A program made the translations under genes and the position numbers. Below the pieces are notes generated by a model. That model was not told where the DNA came from and did not search any database. It saw only the letters and a list, made by a program, of their open reading frames with translations. This document shows positions 1 to 8,006 of a stretch of DNA of 36,191 nucleotides, piece by piece. The stretch is taken from assembly GCA_030694365.1 (NCBI GenBank), contig JAUXYM010000035.1:1-36191 (forward strand). Direction: 5' to 3'. The stretch comes from Nevskia sp. Lineage in GTDB: Bacteria; Pseudomonadota; Gammaproteobacteria; Nevskiales; Nevskiaceae. The number at the start of each line of letters is the position of its first letter. Position 1 is the first letter of the stretch.

Positions 1-78
1 GCATTAAGACATTGAACCGGGATGCGCTCTTGCAACGTCCCACACCCTTACCAACGAACTGCATGATGCCGACTCAAT

Positions 79-96
79 AATCAAAACATATTGATT
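79..96. promoter_or_regulatory. Candidate AT-rich operator upstream of ald
   Basis: AATCAA, six bases, TTGATT form a perfect 6-6-6 inverted repeat in an AT-rich patch of otherwise GC-rich DNA. Alanine dehydrogenase genes are often controlled by Lrp/AsnC-type regulators that bind AT-rich dyads. The link to such a regulator is inference, and none is encoded in the window. Confidence 0.3.
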
Positions 97-98
97 CT

Positions 99-193
99 GT
101 TATTGATCCGGCTGCTGCCGCACTCGTCTGAGCAGACTGCCATCGACTCGATCGTCGCGCCGGCGTTCAATATCAAGCAGCCGGATCAATAAC
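99..193. repeat. Long inverted repeat, 18-bp perfect arms
   Basis: Arm GTTATTGATCCGGCTGCT at 99-116 is matched exactly by its reverse complement at 176-193, with a 59-base spacer. The spacer itself holds a smaller dyad (GTCTG-AG-CAGAC, 126-137). It could be a terminator of an upstream gene, a structured ald leader, or a short foldback element. There is no T-tract after the right arm, so a simple intrinsic terminator is not favoured. Confidence 0.6.
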
Positions 194-304
194 GCTTGAA
201 TGGGGGGCAGAGCGCTGGGAGCAAGCGCGAGAAAGGTATGGGGGATTGCTGGCGATGAGGCTGGGCTAGACTCGGTCATTGCCGGCCATCACAGGAGTTA
301 TCCC

Positions 305-1444
305 ATGCTGATTGGCGTACCGAAAGAAATCAAGGTTCATGAGTACCGCGTCGGTCTGACCCCGGCCGGTGTTCGCGAATTGAAGGCCCATGGTCACCAG
401 GTGATCGTCCAGGTTTCGGCGGGTCTGGGCATCGGCATTGCCGATAGCGCCTACACGGCGGCCGGTGCCAGCCTGATCGACAACGCGGCGGAAATCTTCG
501 CCCAGGCCGAGATGATCGTGAAGGTCAAGGAGCCGCAGGCGGCCGAGTGCGCGATGCTGCGCGACGGCCAGGTGCTGTTCACCTACCTGCATCTGGCACC
601 CGATCCCGAGCAGACCCAGGCGCTGGTGGCCTCCGGCTGCGTGGCCATTGCTTACGAGACGGTCAGCGATGGCCGTGGCGGCCTGCCGCTGCTGGCGCCG
701 ATGAGCGAAGTCGCCGGTCGCATGTCGATCCAGGCTGGCGCTCATGCGATGGAAAAAGCCCAGGGCGGCAACGGCGTGCTGCTTGGCGGCGTGCCCGGCG
801 TGGCACCGGGGGATGTGGTGGTGATCGGCGGCGGCGTGGTCGGCTACAACGCGGCCCGCATTGCCGTCGGCATGGGTGCCAGGGTGACCATCCTCGATCG
901 CTCGCTGCCACGGCTTGCCTGGCTCGATAGCGCATTCGACGGCCGCCTGACCACGCTGTATTCGACCGTCGATGCACTCGAAACTGCTGTCACCCAGGCT
1001 GATCTGGTGATCGGCGCGGTGCTGGTGCCGGGTGCAGCGGCACCGAAGCTGGTGACCCGGGCGATGCTCAGGCAGATGAAGCCGGGCGCGGTGATCGTCG
1101 ATGTCGCGATCGATCAGGGCGGCTGCTTCGAAACCTCGCGGGCGACCACGCACCAGAACCCGACCTATGTCGAGGAAGGCATCGTCCACTACTGCGTGGC
1201 GAACATGCCGGGCGGCGTGGCGCGCACCTCGACCTTCGCGCTGACCAATGCGACCCTGCCGTTCGTACTGGCGCTGGCCGACAAGGGCTACAAGCGCGCG
1301 CTGCTCGACGATCCGAACCTGCGCGAAGGCCTGAACGTGCATCTGGGCCAGGTCACCTACAAGGCGGTGGCTGAGGCGCTGGGCTGCGAGTGCCAGTCGA
1401 CCCAGGACGCGCTGAAGCCTTGGTGGGCGTCTGCTGACCATTGA
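305..1444 (+). CDS. ald: Alanine dehydrogenase
   Basis: NAD-dependent alanine dehydrogenase (L-alanine + NAD + water to pyruvate + ammonium + NADH), cytosolic, 379 residues against about 370 for the family. The N-terminus [10 protein letters not shown]...E.RVGLTP is the classic AlaDH/PNT N-terminal signature. The catalytic region is visible as VKVKEP and FTYLHLA. The Rossmann nucleotide-binding motif [13 protein letters not shown] lies near residues 176-188, and the late motif [18 protein letters not shown] is typical of Ald rather than transhydrogenase PntA. I chose the ATG at 305 because AGGAG sits seven bases upstream and the family begins at this MLIGVPKE; the frame is open 35 codons further but that part is not conserved-looking. 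It stands alone, convergent with the tetR gene. Confidence 0.95.
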   Translation: MLIGVPKEIKVHEYRVGLTPAGVRELKAHGHQVIVQVSAGLGIGIADSAYTAAGASLIDNAAEIFAQAEMIVKVKEPQAAECAMLRDGQVLFTYLHLAPDPEQTQALVASGCVAIAYETVSDGRGGLPLLAPMSEVAGRMSIQAGAHAMEKAQGGNGVLLGGVPGVAPGDVVVIGGGVVGYNAARIAVGMGARVTILDRSLPRLAWLDSAFDGRLTTLYSTVDALETAVTQADLVIGAVLVPGAAAPKLVTRAMLRQMKPGAVIVDVAIDQGGCFETSRATTHQNPTYVEEGIVHYCVANMPGGVARTSTFALTNATLPFVLALADKGYKRALLDDPNLREGLNVHLGQVTYKAVAEALGCECQSTQDALKPWWASADH

Positions 1445-1450
1445 AGTGCG

Positions 1451-1491
1451 AATTAATTTGCCAATTAATTTGTATCTGACCCCGATTTATT
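1451..1491. repeat. Direct repeat and GGGGTCAGA-type repeat tail at tetR 3' end
   Basis: AATTAATTTG occurs twice (1451-1460 and 1463-1472), followed by TATCTGACCCCGATTTATT. On the minus strand this reads AAATCGGGGTCAGATA, which from memory resembles sequence flanking REP-associated (IS200-like) tyrosine transposases in gammaproteobacteria. No transposase is present. The tetR stop codon lies inside the element. Confidence 0.4.
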
Positions 1492-2073
1492 GCCGGGTGT
1501 TGACGGCAGGCTGCTGACCAGCACGTCGGCAATGGCGGCGAACATCGCCGTTGACCGCTGGGCGCGGGCCATGGTTCGCATGCCGCTCAGGCTGGCCATG
1601 ATCGTCGCTGCATAAGTGGTTGCGGCAGCGCGAGTTTCGAAGCGATTGGCGACACCATCGGCAATCGCCTCGACCCAGCTCTGCACCGCGGCGTTGACCG
1701 CGTCGGCAATCGTGCGATTGCCGGACGACAGCTCGCCACCGAGATTCGAAGCTACACAGCCGGCGGTGTAGTCGCTGGCCTCCAGTTCACGCGCCGTGGC
1801 TTCGAACAGCGCGCGGATGAACGCTGGCTCATCGCCGGTTGCCGTCGCGGCCGCGCGACGCTGGATGCGGCTGCGAAGCTCGCTGCCGAAAACCTGCAGG
1901 GCTTCCAGCGCCAGCTGTTCCTTGCCGCCGGGAAAGTGGAAGTAGAACGAGCCTTTCGGCGCGCCGCTTTCTTCCAGTAGCTGGGTCAAGCCGGTCGCGG
2001 AATAGCCCTGGGTGCGGAACAGCCGCACCGCCGCTTCGACGGCGTCCTGCCGGGCATTGCTGGTTCTGACCAT
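1465..2073 (-). CDS. TetR/AcrR family transcriptional regulator
   Basis: 202-residue one-component repressor. The N-terminal HTH is clear: AVRLFRTQGYSATGLTQLLE followed by GAPKGSFYFHFPGGKEQL (about residues 14-52), the recognition-helix signature of TetR proteins. The C-terminal ligand domain (about 60-195) resembles the LmrA/YxaF-like subgroup, including the TAGCVASNLGGELS segment. A strong GGAGG precedes the ATG at 2073. It faces the small membrane-protein gene at 2259, and a perfect 17-bp palindrome lies between them, so autoregulation and control of that neighbour are likely (inference). The last eight residues, NKSGSDTN, are encoded by a repeat element rather than by a domain. The ligand is unknown. 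Confidence 0.88.
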   Translation of the reverse strand: MVRTSNARQDAVEAAVRLFRTQGYSATGLTQLLEESGAPKGSFYFHFPGGKEQLALEALQVFGSELRSRIQRRAAATATGDEPAFIRALFEATARELEASDYTAGCVASNLGGELSSGNRTIADAVNAAVQSWVEAIADGVANRFETRAAATTYAATIMASLSGMRTMARAQRSTAMFAAIADVLVSSLPSTPGNKSGSDTN

Positions 2074-2139
2074 CGCGTCCTCCTTCCTTCTTCAGCTGAC
2101 GAACGGCATTTGCATCGTCGTTGACGATTGATAGGGTGG

Positions 2140-2156
2140 TCACCATATTATGGTGA
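2140..2156. promoter_or_regulatory. Perfect palindrome, probable TetR operator
   Basis: TCACCATATTATGGTGA is a perfect 17-bp palindrome (8-1-8) between the divergent tetR and membrane-protein genes. A TTGACG at 2121-2126 with CATATT at 2144-2149 (17-base spacing) gives a plausible plus-strand promoter whose -10 lies inside the palindrome. Repressor binding there would block it. Length and placement are typical for TetR-family operators. Confidence 0.65.
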
Positions 2157-2258
2157 TTGCCATAGTGTACCGGCAAGCAAGCGGCAACGTGAAACCGGGA
2201 AGCAGTTGAACGGAGCCGGCGATCCGGCTGACGCATTTGAAGGGATGGGGGTTGGGCG

Positions 2259-2699
2259 ATGAAAACCACGACACGTATTTCGTTTGCGGCTTTGCTGCTG
2301 TCGGGCCTGGTGCTGATGCTGCTGGGGGCGCGGATCTGGTCCGCACCCGATGTATTCGCCTTCGAGATCGGCCAGTCGCGTCTACCGGCAGAGGCCATCT
2401 CGGCGCTGGCACTGCAGCACGGTGCGGTGCTGCTCGGGCTGGGCCTGTTCGCTCTGGTCTCGGCGTTTCTGTCGCCGATGATTCGCTGGCTGGCGCTAGG
2501 CCTGCTGATCGCTTCGGGACTCGCTGCCTGGTTCGGCCTGTGGCAGTTCGCGGGTGCCGCTGGCAATGCCTATGCGGCGGCGCTGAAGACCTTGCTGGTC
2601 GCCGATGGCCTGAGCCTGGTGGCGATCACTGCACGCCTCGATGCCGATCGTCCCGGCCCGCAGCCCAGCGATGCGGCTTTCCATTTTTACTGGGGTTGA
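2259..2699 (+). CDS. Small multi-pass membrane protein, unknown function
   Basis: 146 residues with about four hydrophobic segments: roughly 7-26, 48-68, 71-93 and 95-125, the last one weak. The sequence is rich in Leu, Ala and Gly and ends in a polar tail. I do not recognise a family with confidence; it resembles DUF4345/DoxX-sized proteins only in size and hydrophobicity. The start ATG at 2259 has a G-rich stretch upstream (GGGGGTTGGGCG). Its divergent position from the TetR gene across a shared palindrome suggests it is that regulator's target. Its 3' end is 23 bases from the convergent hpnM-like stop. Confidence 0.7.
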   Translation: MKTTTRISFAALLLSGLVLMLLGARIWSAPDVFAFEIGQSRLPAEAISALALQHGAVLLGLGLFALVSAFLSPMIRWLALGLLIASGLAAWFGLWQFAGAAGNAYAAALKTLLVADGLSLVAITARLDADRPGPQPSDAAFHFYWG

Positions 2700-2722
2700 G
2701 GGCCTGAGGTGCCGGCCCGGCT

Positions 2723-3340
2723 TCAGCAGCCTTTCCGGTTCGCCTCGATCTGCAGCTTGATCTGCGCGATCAGACCGTCGTAGCCACCGGCCTTGTAGAT
2801 CTTGTCGTACTGGCTGGAGCGCAGCGCCAGATCGCTGACGCCATCGGCGACGACATTGACGATGCGCCAGGCACCATTGCCTTCGCGCAGCACGTAGTCG
2901 AAGTTCACTGACGCGCCGCTCCCCGGTGTCAACCGGGCGTTGACCAGGCGGCTGCCGTCGGCCAGTTCCTGGGTCGTCAGCGTGTCGAACTTTTCGCCGC
3001 CGAAGCGCGCGAACTGATTCGCGTAAGTGATCAGCACCAGCTCGCGGAAAGTCGCCGTGAAAGTGGCGCGCTGTTCCTCGCTCAGATCCTTCCACTGCCG
3101 GCGCAGCACCCGCTGGGCCAAGAACGGAAGATCAAAACCGGCATCGACGGCCGCTCCGATCTTTTCGCTGCGACCGCTGCACTTGAGCGTCGCGCCGTTC
3201 TTCATGTTGTCGATCAACACCTCGTGGAAACTGGTGATGGTATCGGCCGGCGTGCCGGCGGCGAACGCGGGTTGACTCAGCAGCGGGCCCAACAGCAGGG
3301 ACGGCAGCAGGCACAGCATCAATACGAGACGTTTCGGCAT
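2723..3340 (-). CDS. hpnM: MlaC/Ttg2D-family periplasmic lipid-binding protein, HpnM-like
   Basis: 205-residue exported protein of the MlaC/Ttg2D (toluene tolerance) family. The signal peptide is residues 1 to about 26 (MPKRLVLMLCLLPSLLLG...PAFAA). The mature protein carries family hallmarks: DLPFLAQRVLRRQWKDLSEEQRATFTATFRELVLITYANQF, then NFDYVLREGNGAWRIVNVVADGVSDLALRSSQYDKI. These proteins shuttle lipids across the periplasm. Because it is divergent from an HpnN-type transporter, HpnM (hopanoid-associated member) is the best name. I start at ATG 3340; a TTG three codons upstream (3349) is possible, and neither has a strong Shine-Dalgarno. No hopanoid biosynthesis gene is in the window, so the cargo is not proven. 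Confidence 0.82.
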   Translation of the reverse strand: MPKRLVLMLCLLPSLLLGPLLSQPAFAAGTPADTITSFHEVLIDNMKNGATLKCSGRSEKIGAAVDAGFDLPFLAQRVLRRQWKDLSEEQRATFTATFRELVLITYANQFARFGGEKFDTLTTQELADGSRLVNARLTPGSGASVNFDYVLREGNGAWRIVNVVADGVSDLALRSSQYDKIYKAGGYDGLIAQIKLQIEANRKGC

Positions 3341-3486
3341 CGGCGACAATATTCGGCTAAAGGGGGCTCAAGGGAAATGGGGGCGGGGCACCGGTGCTCG
3401 GGCGCTAGCCATCGACCCGGTTCGACCCAGCAAGTTCAGTTTGAAGTTCAGAGCCTGCCCTAGTCTGGCACAGGAGTTTTTGGCGG

Positions 3487-6105
3487 ATGAGTCGTTTTCT
3501 GGCAGCGCTGGTCGATGCGTCCCAGCGTCGTGCGGTTCTGGTGGTGATCGTGGCGCTGCTGGCCGGCGCTGGCTTCGCGGCGTACACGGCCAAGCATCTA
3601 AGCATCGATACCAATCTTCAGAATCTGCTCGCGCCGGAGCTGCCGTGGCGGCAGGCCGAGATCGAAATGGATCGGCAATTTCCGAAGCTCAGTCACACGC
3701 TGGTGGTGGTGATCGAGGGCGGAATCCCGGAAGTGATGGATGCCGCGCAAGCGCAACTGATCGAGAAACTTCGGCCGCGCACCGACGTGTTTTCCGAAGT
3801 GTTCGCCACCGAAACCGAAGCCTACTTCCGCCGTAACGGGCTGATGTTCTTCGAGGCCGACAAGCTGCAGAAGCTCGCCGACGACATCACCGCCGCCCAG
3901 CCGTTTCTCGGCGCGCTCGATCAGGACCCGAGCCTGCGCGGCCTGTTCACCTTGCTCGGTCGTGCGTTGACCGCGCCAGTGGGTACCGATTTCGACCTGT
4001 CGCCGGCTTTCAACGGCATTGCCACCAGCGTCGCCGGCAGCACCAAGGGTGCCGATGCGCCCTTGAGCTGGCAGGCACTGGTCGGTGGCGGCGGCAGCGA
4101 ACTCGCGGGCTCGCGGCGGTTCATCGAACTGGGGGCCAAGCTCGATTTCAAGCGCCTGCTGCCGGCCGAATTGCCGGTGCAGGCGGTGCGTGATGCGGTA
4201 CGCGATCTGGGTCTGGCCGAGAAGGGGCTCAAGGTGCGGCTCACCGGCACCGTCGCCATGGAGCACGAGGAAATCCAGACCGCGTTCTCGGGTGCGGGCA
4301 TCGCGCTGTTCCTGGCGCTGGCGGTGTCCGCCGTGCTGCTCTGGTTCGCGCTGCGTTCGCTGCGGCTGATGCTGGCGACGATCCTGTCGCTGGCCTATGG
4401 CCTGCTGCTGACCACGGCGTTCGCGGCGATCACTGTCGGCCATCTGAACCTGATCTCGGTCGCCTTCGGCGTGCTCTACATCGGCCTTGGTCTCGATTAC
4501 GCGCTGTATCTGTGCATGCAGTACCGCGAGCGGCTGGGGCAGGGGCTGGCGGTGAAAGGCGCGCTGGGCGTGGCGGCCTCGGATGTCGGCGGCTACATGA
4601 CCGTTTGCGCGATGACCTGCTCGCTCGGCTTCTTCGCCTTCATTCCGACTGATTTCCTCGGCATCGCCGAACTCGGCGTCATCTCCGGTGCCGGCATGAT
4701 CATCAGCTTAGGCGTAACCGTCACCCTGCTGCCGGCACTCATTCAGCTGCTGGCACCGGATCCGAAAAAGCTGGCCTGGACGCCGGCGATCGGCAGCACG
4801 CTGTCGAAGTTGCTGGCCTGGCCGTTCGCCCATGCCAAGCCGATCTGGATCGTCTCCGCCGTGCTGGTTGCCGGCTCGCTCTATCTGGTGCCGGGCGCGC
4901 GCTTCGACAGCGATCCGCTGAAGCTGCGCGATCCCAAGACCGAAGCGATCATGACCTTCCGCGATCTGCTCAAGGATCCCGAAATCCCGACCCTGACCCT
5001 GTCCGCGCTGGTCCCGGATCAGGACACCGCGACCCGGCTCGCCGAGGCGCTGGGCAAGCTGCCCGAGGTCAAGCGGGCGATGAGCTTGAACAGCTTCGTG
5101 CCGGCCGATCAGGAAGAGAAACTGGCGATCCTCGAAGACCTGCGCTTTGCGCTCGGCCCACAGCTGAGCGAAGCACCGGCGCCGAGCGAGCCGGCCGTGC
5201 GCGAGGATGATTACGCGCTGATCGAGCAGATGCGCATCGGGCTTCCGGCTCACGTCGCCGCCCAGACCGGCAAGCAGGCTGAAGCTGCGAAAGCGTTGCA
5301 GGATGCGCTCGATGGCTTCGCCGCCGAATACGGCAAGCGCGATGCGGCCGGACAGGCGGCCCTGCTCGCTGGCTTGCGCGCCAACCTGCTCGGCAGCCTG
5401 CCGGCGCGGCTTGCCGGCTTGAAGGATGCGCTGAAAGCGAGCGCAGTCACTGCCACTGACCTGCCGCCTTCGCTGATCGATCGCTGGAAGAGCGCCGACG
5501 GCCTCTATCGCGTCCAGGCGATGCCTGGTGCCGTGCTCGACAACCCCAAGGACGAAGCCGCGTTCATCGCTGCCGTGCAGTCAGTTGCGCCAACCGCAAC
5601 CGGTGGCCCCTCGACGCAGGCTGAAGCCGGCAAGTCGGTGGTCGAAGCGTTCCAGAAAGCGTTTGCCTACTCGGCTATCGTCATCACCTTGCTGCTGCTG
5701 GTGCTGCTGCGCTCGGTAATCGACACCTTGCTGGTGTTGATCCCGCTGGTCATGGCCGGGCTGCTGACCGTGGCTGCATCGGTGCTCGCCGGCGTGCCGT
5801 TCAACTTCGCCAACGTGATCGCGCTGCCGCTGATTCTCGGCGTCGGCGTCGACTACGGTGTCTACCTCGTGCAGCGTGGCCGCTCTGCCGCCGACGGTTC
5901 GCTGCTGAAGACCGGCACCGCGCGCGCGGTGCTGTTCGGCGCGCTGATCACCATGGTCAACTTCGGCAATCTGGCTTTCGCCAAGCATCCGGGCATGGTC
6001 AGCATGGGCCTGCTTCTGACGCTTGGCCTCGGCATGACCCTGCTCTGCGCGCTGGTGCTGCTGCCGAGCCTGCTGGCTTTGCGCTGGAAGAATGCGAAGG
6101 CCTGA
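3487..6105 (+). CDS. hpnN: MMPL/RND-like lipid transporter, HpnN-type
   Basis: 872-residue inner-membrane protein with duplicated RND/MMPL architecture. There is TM1 near residues 17-37 and a periplasmic domain to about 265. TM2-6 follow at about 268-430, TM7 near 451, a second periplasmic domain, and TM8-12 at about 724-865. Each half has an Asp-bearing helix, GLGLDYALYLCMQYRERLG near 334 and GVGVDYGVYLVQRGRS near 784, the proton-relay region of this family. The N-terminal segment (NLQNLLAPELPWRQAE...FP) matches what I know of HpnN, which moves hopanoids to the outer membrane. AGGAG lies ten bases before ATG 3487. It is divergent from the HpnM-like gene, a common pairing. Cargo could be another lipid if the organism makes no hopanoids. 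Confidence 0.87.
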   Translation: MSRFLAALVDASQRRAVLVVIVALLAGAGFAAYTAKHLSIDTNLQNLLAPELPWRQAEIEMDRQFPKLSHTLVVVIEGGIPEVMDAAQAQLIEKLRPRTDVFSEVFATETEAYFRRNGLMFFEADKLQKLADDITAAQPFLGALDQDPSLRGLFTLLGRALTAPVGTDFDLSPAFNGIATSVAGSTKGADAPLSWQALVGGGGSELAGSRRFIELGAKLDFKRLLPAELPVQAVRDAVRDLGLAEKGLKVRLTGTVAMEHEEIQTAFSGAGIALFLALAVSAVLLWFALRSLRLMLATILSLAYGLLLTTAFAAITVGHLNLISVAFGVLYIGLGLDYALYLCMQYRERLGQGLAVKGALGVAASDVGGYMTVCAMTCSLGFFAFIPTDFLGIAELGVISGAGMIISLGVTVTLLPALIQLLAPDPKKLAWTPAIGSTLSKLLAWPFAHAKPIWIVSAVLVAGSLYLVPGARFDSDPLKLRDPKTEAIMTFRDLLKDPEIPTLTLSALVPDQDTATRLAEALGKLPEVKRAMSLNSFVPADQEEKLAILEDLRFALGPQLSEAPAPSEPAVREDDYALIEQMRIGLPAHVAAQTGKQAEAAKALQDALDGFAAEYGKRDAAGQAALLAGLRANLLGSLPARLAGLKDALKASAVTATDLPPSLIDRWKSADGLYRVQAMPGAVLDNPKDEAAFIAAVQSVAPTATGGPSTQAEAGKSVVEAFQKAFAYSAIVITLLLLVLLRSVIDTLLVLIPLVMAGLLTVAASVLAGVPFNFANVIALPLILGVGVDYGVYLVQRGRSAADGSLLKTGTARAVLFGALITMVNFGNLAFAKHPGMVSMGLLLTLGLGMTLLCALVLLPSLLALRWKNAKA

Positions 6106-6123
6106 ACGTCCCTAAAAAGCTTG

Positions 6124-6223
6124 TCTCACGCGGAGAACGCAAAGGACGCAGAGAGAAGCAAAAACGAGAAAGCTTTTCTTGATAAAGCTTTTCTCTGCGT
6201 TCCTCCGCGTTCTCCGCGTGAGA
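6124..6223. repeat. Long inverted repeat of CGCRGAG units, possible terminator
   Basis: TCTCACGCGGAGAACGC at 6124-6140 is mirrored by GCGTTCTCCGCGTGAGA at 6207-6223. The pairing continues inward through GGACGCAGAGA and TTCTCTGCGTTCC and through an inner GAGAAAGCTTT/AAAGCTTTTCTC dyad. The whole 100 bases could fold into one long stem. Similar GCGGAGAACGCAGAG repeats are known to me from many unrelated bacterial genomes. It lies between hpnN and moaB and may terminate hpnN. Confidence 0.75.
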
Positions 6224-6248
6224 AATCGCTTTTCAGCAATCGAATGAG

Positions 6249-6797
6249 ATGACGCCGATGAATCTTGGAATCGCTGTCCTGACTGTCTCCGACACCCGCA
6301 CGCTGGCCGACGACAAGTCCGGTTCGCTGCTGGTCGAGCGCATCGCTGCCGATGGCCATCGCCTCGCGGCGCGGCTGATCAAGAGCGACGATCGCTACGG
6401 CATCCGTGCCCAGCTTTCCAACTGGCTGATCGACGACAGCGTCGATGTGATCATCATCACTGGCGGCACCGGCCTGACCGGCCGCGACCTGGTGCCGGAA
6501 GCGGTGCGGCCCTTGCTCGACCGGATCACCGACGGCTTCGGCGAGCTGTTCCGAATGCTGTCCTATGCCGATGTCGGCACCTCGGCGATCCAGTCGCGTG
6601 CCTTTGCCGGTTCGGCGAATGGCCGGCTGGTGTTCTGTCTGCCCGGCTCCAGAGGCGCCTGCGAACTGGCCTGGGACAAGATCATCGGCCTGCAATTGAA
6701 CGCAGCGACGCGGCCTTGCAACCTGGTCGACATCATTCCGCGGATCAAGGAATCGCCCGATCAGCCGGCCGGCAAGCGGCCTTCCAACCGGGACTAG
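6249..6797 (+). CDS. moaB: Molybdenum cofactor biosynthesis protein, MoaB/MogA family
   Basis: 182-residue cytosolic protein of the MoaB/Mog (molybdopterin-binding) family, which adenylates molybdopterin before metal insertion. Visible motifs are the N-terminal AVLTVSDTRTLADDKSG and the central nucleotide/pterin loop VIIITGGTGLTGRDLVPEAV (about 73-92). Next come FGELFRMLSYADVGTSAIQSRAFAG and the C-terminal FCLPGSRGACELAWDKII. ATG 6249 is used, with an in-frame ATG three codons later as an alternative. The protein would serve Mo enzymes, including the formate dehydrogenase encoded a few kilobases downstream. It is flanked on both sides by palindromic repeats and looks monocistronic. Confidence 0.92.
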   Translation: MTPMNLGIAVLTVSDTRTLADDKSGSLLVERIAADGHRLAARLIKSDDRYGIRAQLSNWLIDDSVDVIIITGGTGLTGRDLVPEAVRPLLDRITDGFGELFRMLSYADVGTSAIQSRAFAGSANGRLVFCLPGSRGACELAWDKIIGLQLNAATRPCNLVDIIPRIKESPDQPAGKRPSNRD

Positions 6798-6830
6798 CGC
6801 ATTTTTCCTTTAAACGCCTACAAAACATTT

Positions 6831-6912
6831 CGTCATTCCCGCGCAGGCGGGAATCCAGTTCTGATGCGGCGCTTAAGGCCCAAACTGGATCCCCGCCTGC
6901 GCGGGGATGACG
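6831..6912. repeat. Palindromic repeat, copy 1 (CGTCATTCCCGCG type)
   Basis: CGTCATTCCCGCGCAGGCGG at 6831-6850 pairs with CCGCCTGCGCGGGGATGACG at 6893-6912, and an inner AATCCAGTT/AACTGGAT dyad extends the stem. This is a widespread proteobacterial REP-like type. A second copy lies at 20583-20665. Confidence 0.85.
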
Positions 6913-6956
6913 GAACTTTATGTGTTCATTTAATTTAGAAAAACGCTCTAGAAGCC

Positions 6957-8006
6957 ATGAACCAGCCTGCGCGTGGCAAGGCATCGGTGGTCGCGATCGT
7001 CCAGGCGGCAGCACTCGGCGATCTCGTCGTCGCGCTGCCGATGGCCTGCGCGATCAAGCAGCACGATCCCTCGGCGCGGGTGCTGATGGTGGCGCGAGAG
7101 TATTCGCGGCCGCTGGTCGAGGCGTCGCGCTGGCTCGATGGCTATCTCGATTCCGAGGCCGTGCTGGCCAATCCGCAGTTGCTGCGCGAGCACGGCGTGA
7201 CCACCTTGATCAACCCCAAGCAGTCGATGCCGCTCGGCGTCGCCGCGCGCCGCGCCGGGGTGCCGATGCGCATCGGCAAGCTGAATCCGCGCAGCCTGCT
7301 CTGGGCCAATCGCTACATCCGGCTCGAAACGCGGCTGGTCCAGCGTCACCGTGCGCTGCTGAACCTTGAGTTCCTGAAGCCGATGGGCATCGATATCGCG
7401 CCGACCATCGACGCGCTCGGCGGCATGCTCGGCCTCGATCGCCTGCAGCCGCTGTCGGCCGAGGCGCGGGCGCTGCTCGATCCGGATCGCTTCAACCTGG
7501 TGCTGCACCCGAAATCGAACGGCAGCGGCCGCGAGTGGCCGACGGCTCACTACGAGCGCCTGCTCGATCGGTTGCCCAGCGATCGCTTTCGCGTCTTCGT
7601 CACCGGCCGGGCCAACGAAGGCGCGGTGCTGAGCCGCGAAAGCAAGCTGCTCGAGCGGCCCGAGGTCGTCGATCTCACCGGCCGCTTCAAACTCGGCGAG
7701 ATGATTGCTTTCCTGCAGGCTGCCGATGGTTTCATCGCCAGCGGCACCGGCCCGCTGCATATCGCGGCGGGTGTCGGCACCCGCGCGCTCGGCCTGTTCC
7801 CGGGTCGCGCCACGATCACTGCCGCGCGCTGGCATCCGCTGGGTGCCAACGGTGAATCCCTGTCGGTGCGCAGCGACTGCAAGCCCGGCCCCGGCACCTG
7901 CGCGATGAACTTCGGCGGTGGCCCTTGCGCCTGCCTCAGCGATATCAGCCCCGAAATGGTGGCGCAGCGAGTGCTCGCCTGGCTGGATCAGCCGCAGGGA
8001 CGGTGA
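6957..8006 (+). CDS. Glycosyltransferase family 9 (heptosyltransferase-like)
   Basis: 349-residue protein with the two-Rossmann GT-B layout of ADP-heptose:LPS heptosyltransferases (GT9). The N-terminal VQAAALGDLVVALPMACAIKQ (about 15-35) is the acceptor-side start motif. LVLHPKSNGSGREWP (about 181-195) and IASGTGPLHIAAGVGTRALGLFPG (about 260-283) form the donor-binding domain signature. It would add a sugar to lipopolysaccharide or a related glycan on the cytoplasmic face of the inner membrane. Acceptor and sugar are not predictable, and no other LPS gene is adjacent. ATG 6957 has only a weak upstream purine run. Its last 62 bases overlap the end of the convergent fdsD gene. Confidence 0.9.
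   Translation: MNQPARGKASVVAIVQAAALGDLVVALPMACAIKQHDPSARVLMVAREYSRPLVEASRWLDGYLDSEAVLANPQLLREHGVTTLINPKQSMPLGVAARRAGVPMRIGKLNPRSLLWANRYIRLETRLVQRHRALLNLEFLKPMGIDIAPTIDALGGMLGLDRLQPLSAEARALLDPDRFNLVLHPKSNGSGREWPTAHYERLLDRLPSDRFRVFVTGRANEGAVLSRESKLLERPEVVDLTGRFKLGEMIAFLQAADGFIASGTGPLHIAAGVGTRALGLFPGRATITAARWHPLGANGESLSVRSDCKPGPGTCAMNFGGGPCACLSDISPEMVAQRVLAWLDQPQGR

Larger units (their letters stand above)
1..304. other. Intergenic region upstream of ald
   Basis: No credible gene was found here. The stretch ends in the ald ribosome-binding site (AGGAG at 293-297). It holds an AT-rich 6-6-6 inverted repeat at 79-96 and a long 18-bp inverted repeat at 99-193, listed separately. The ald reading frame is open back to position 200, but that extension lacks a ribosome-binding site and does not look like the enzyme family, so I treat 200-304 as leader. 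Confidence 0.6.

Noticed and set aside
200-304. N-terminal extension of alanine dehydrogenase
   Set aside because: No ribosome-binding site at 200, no family similarity, and a good AGGAG sits before ATG 305.
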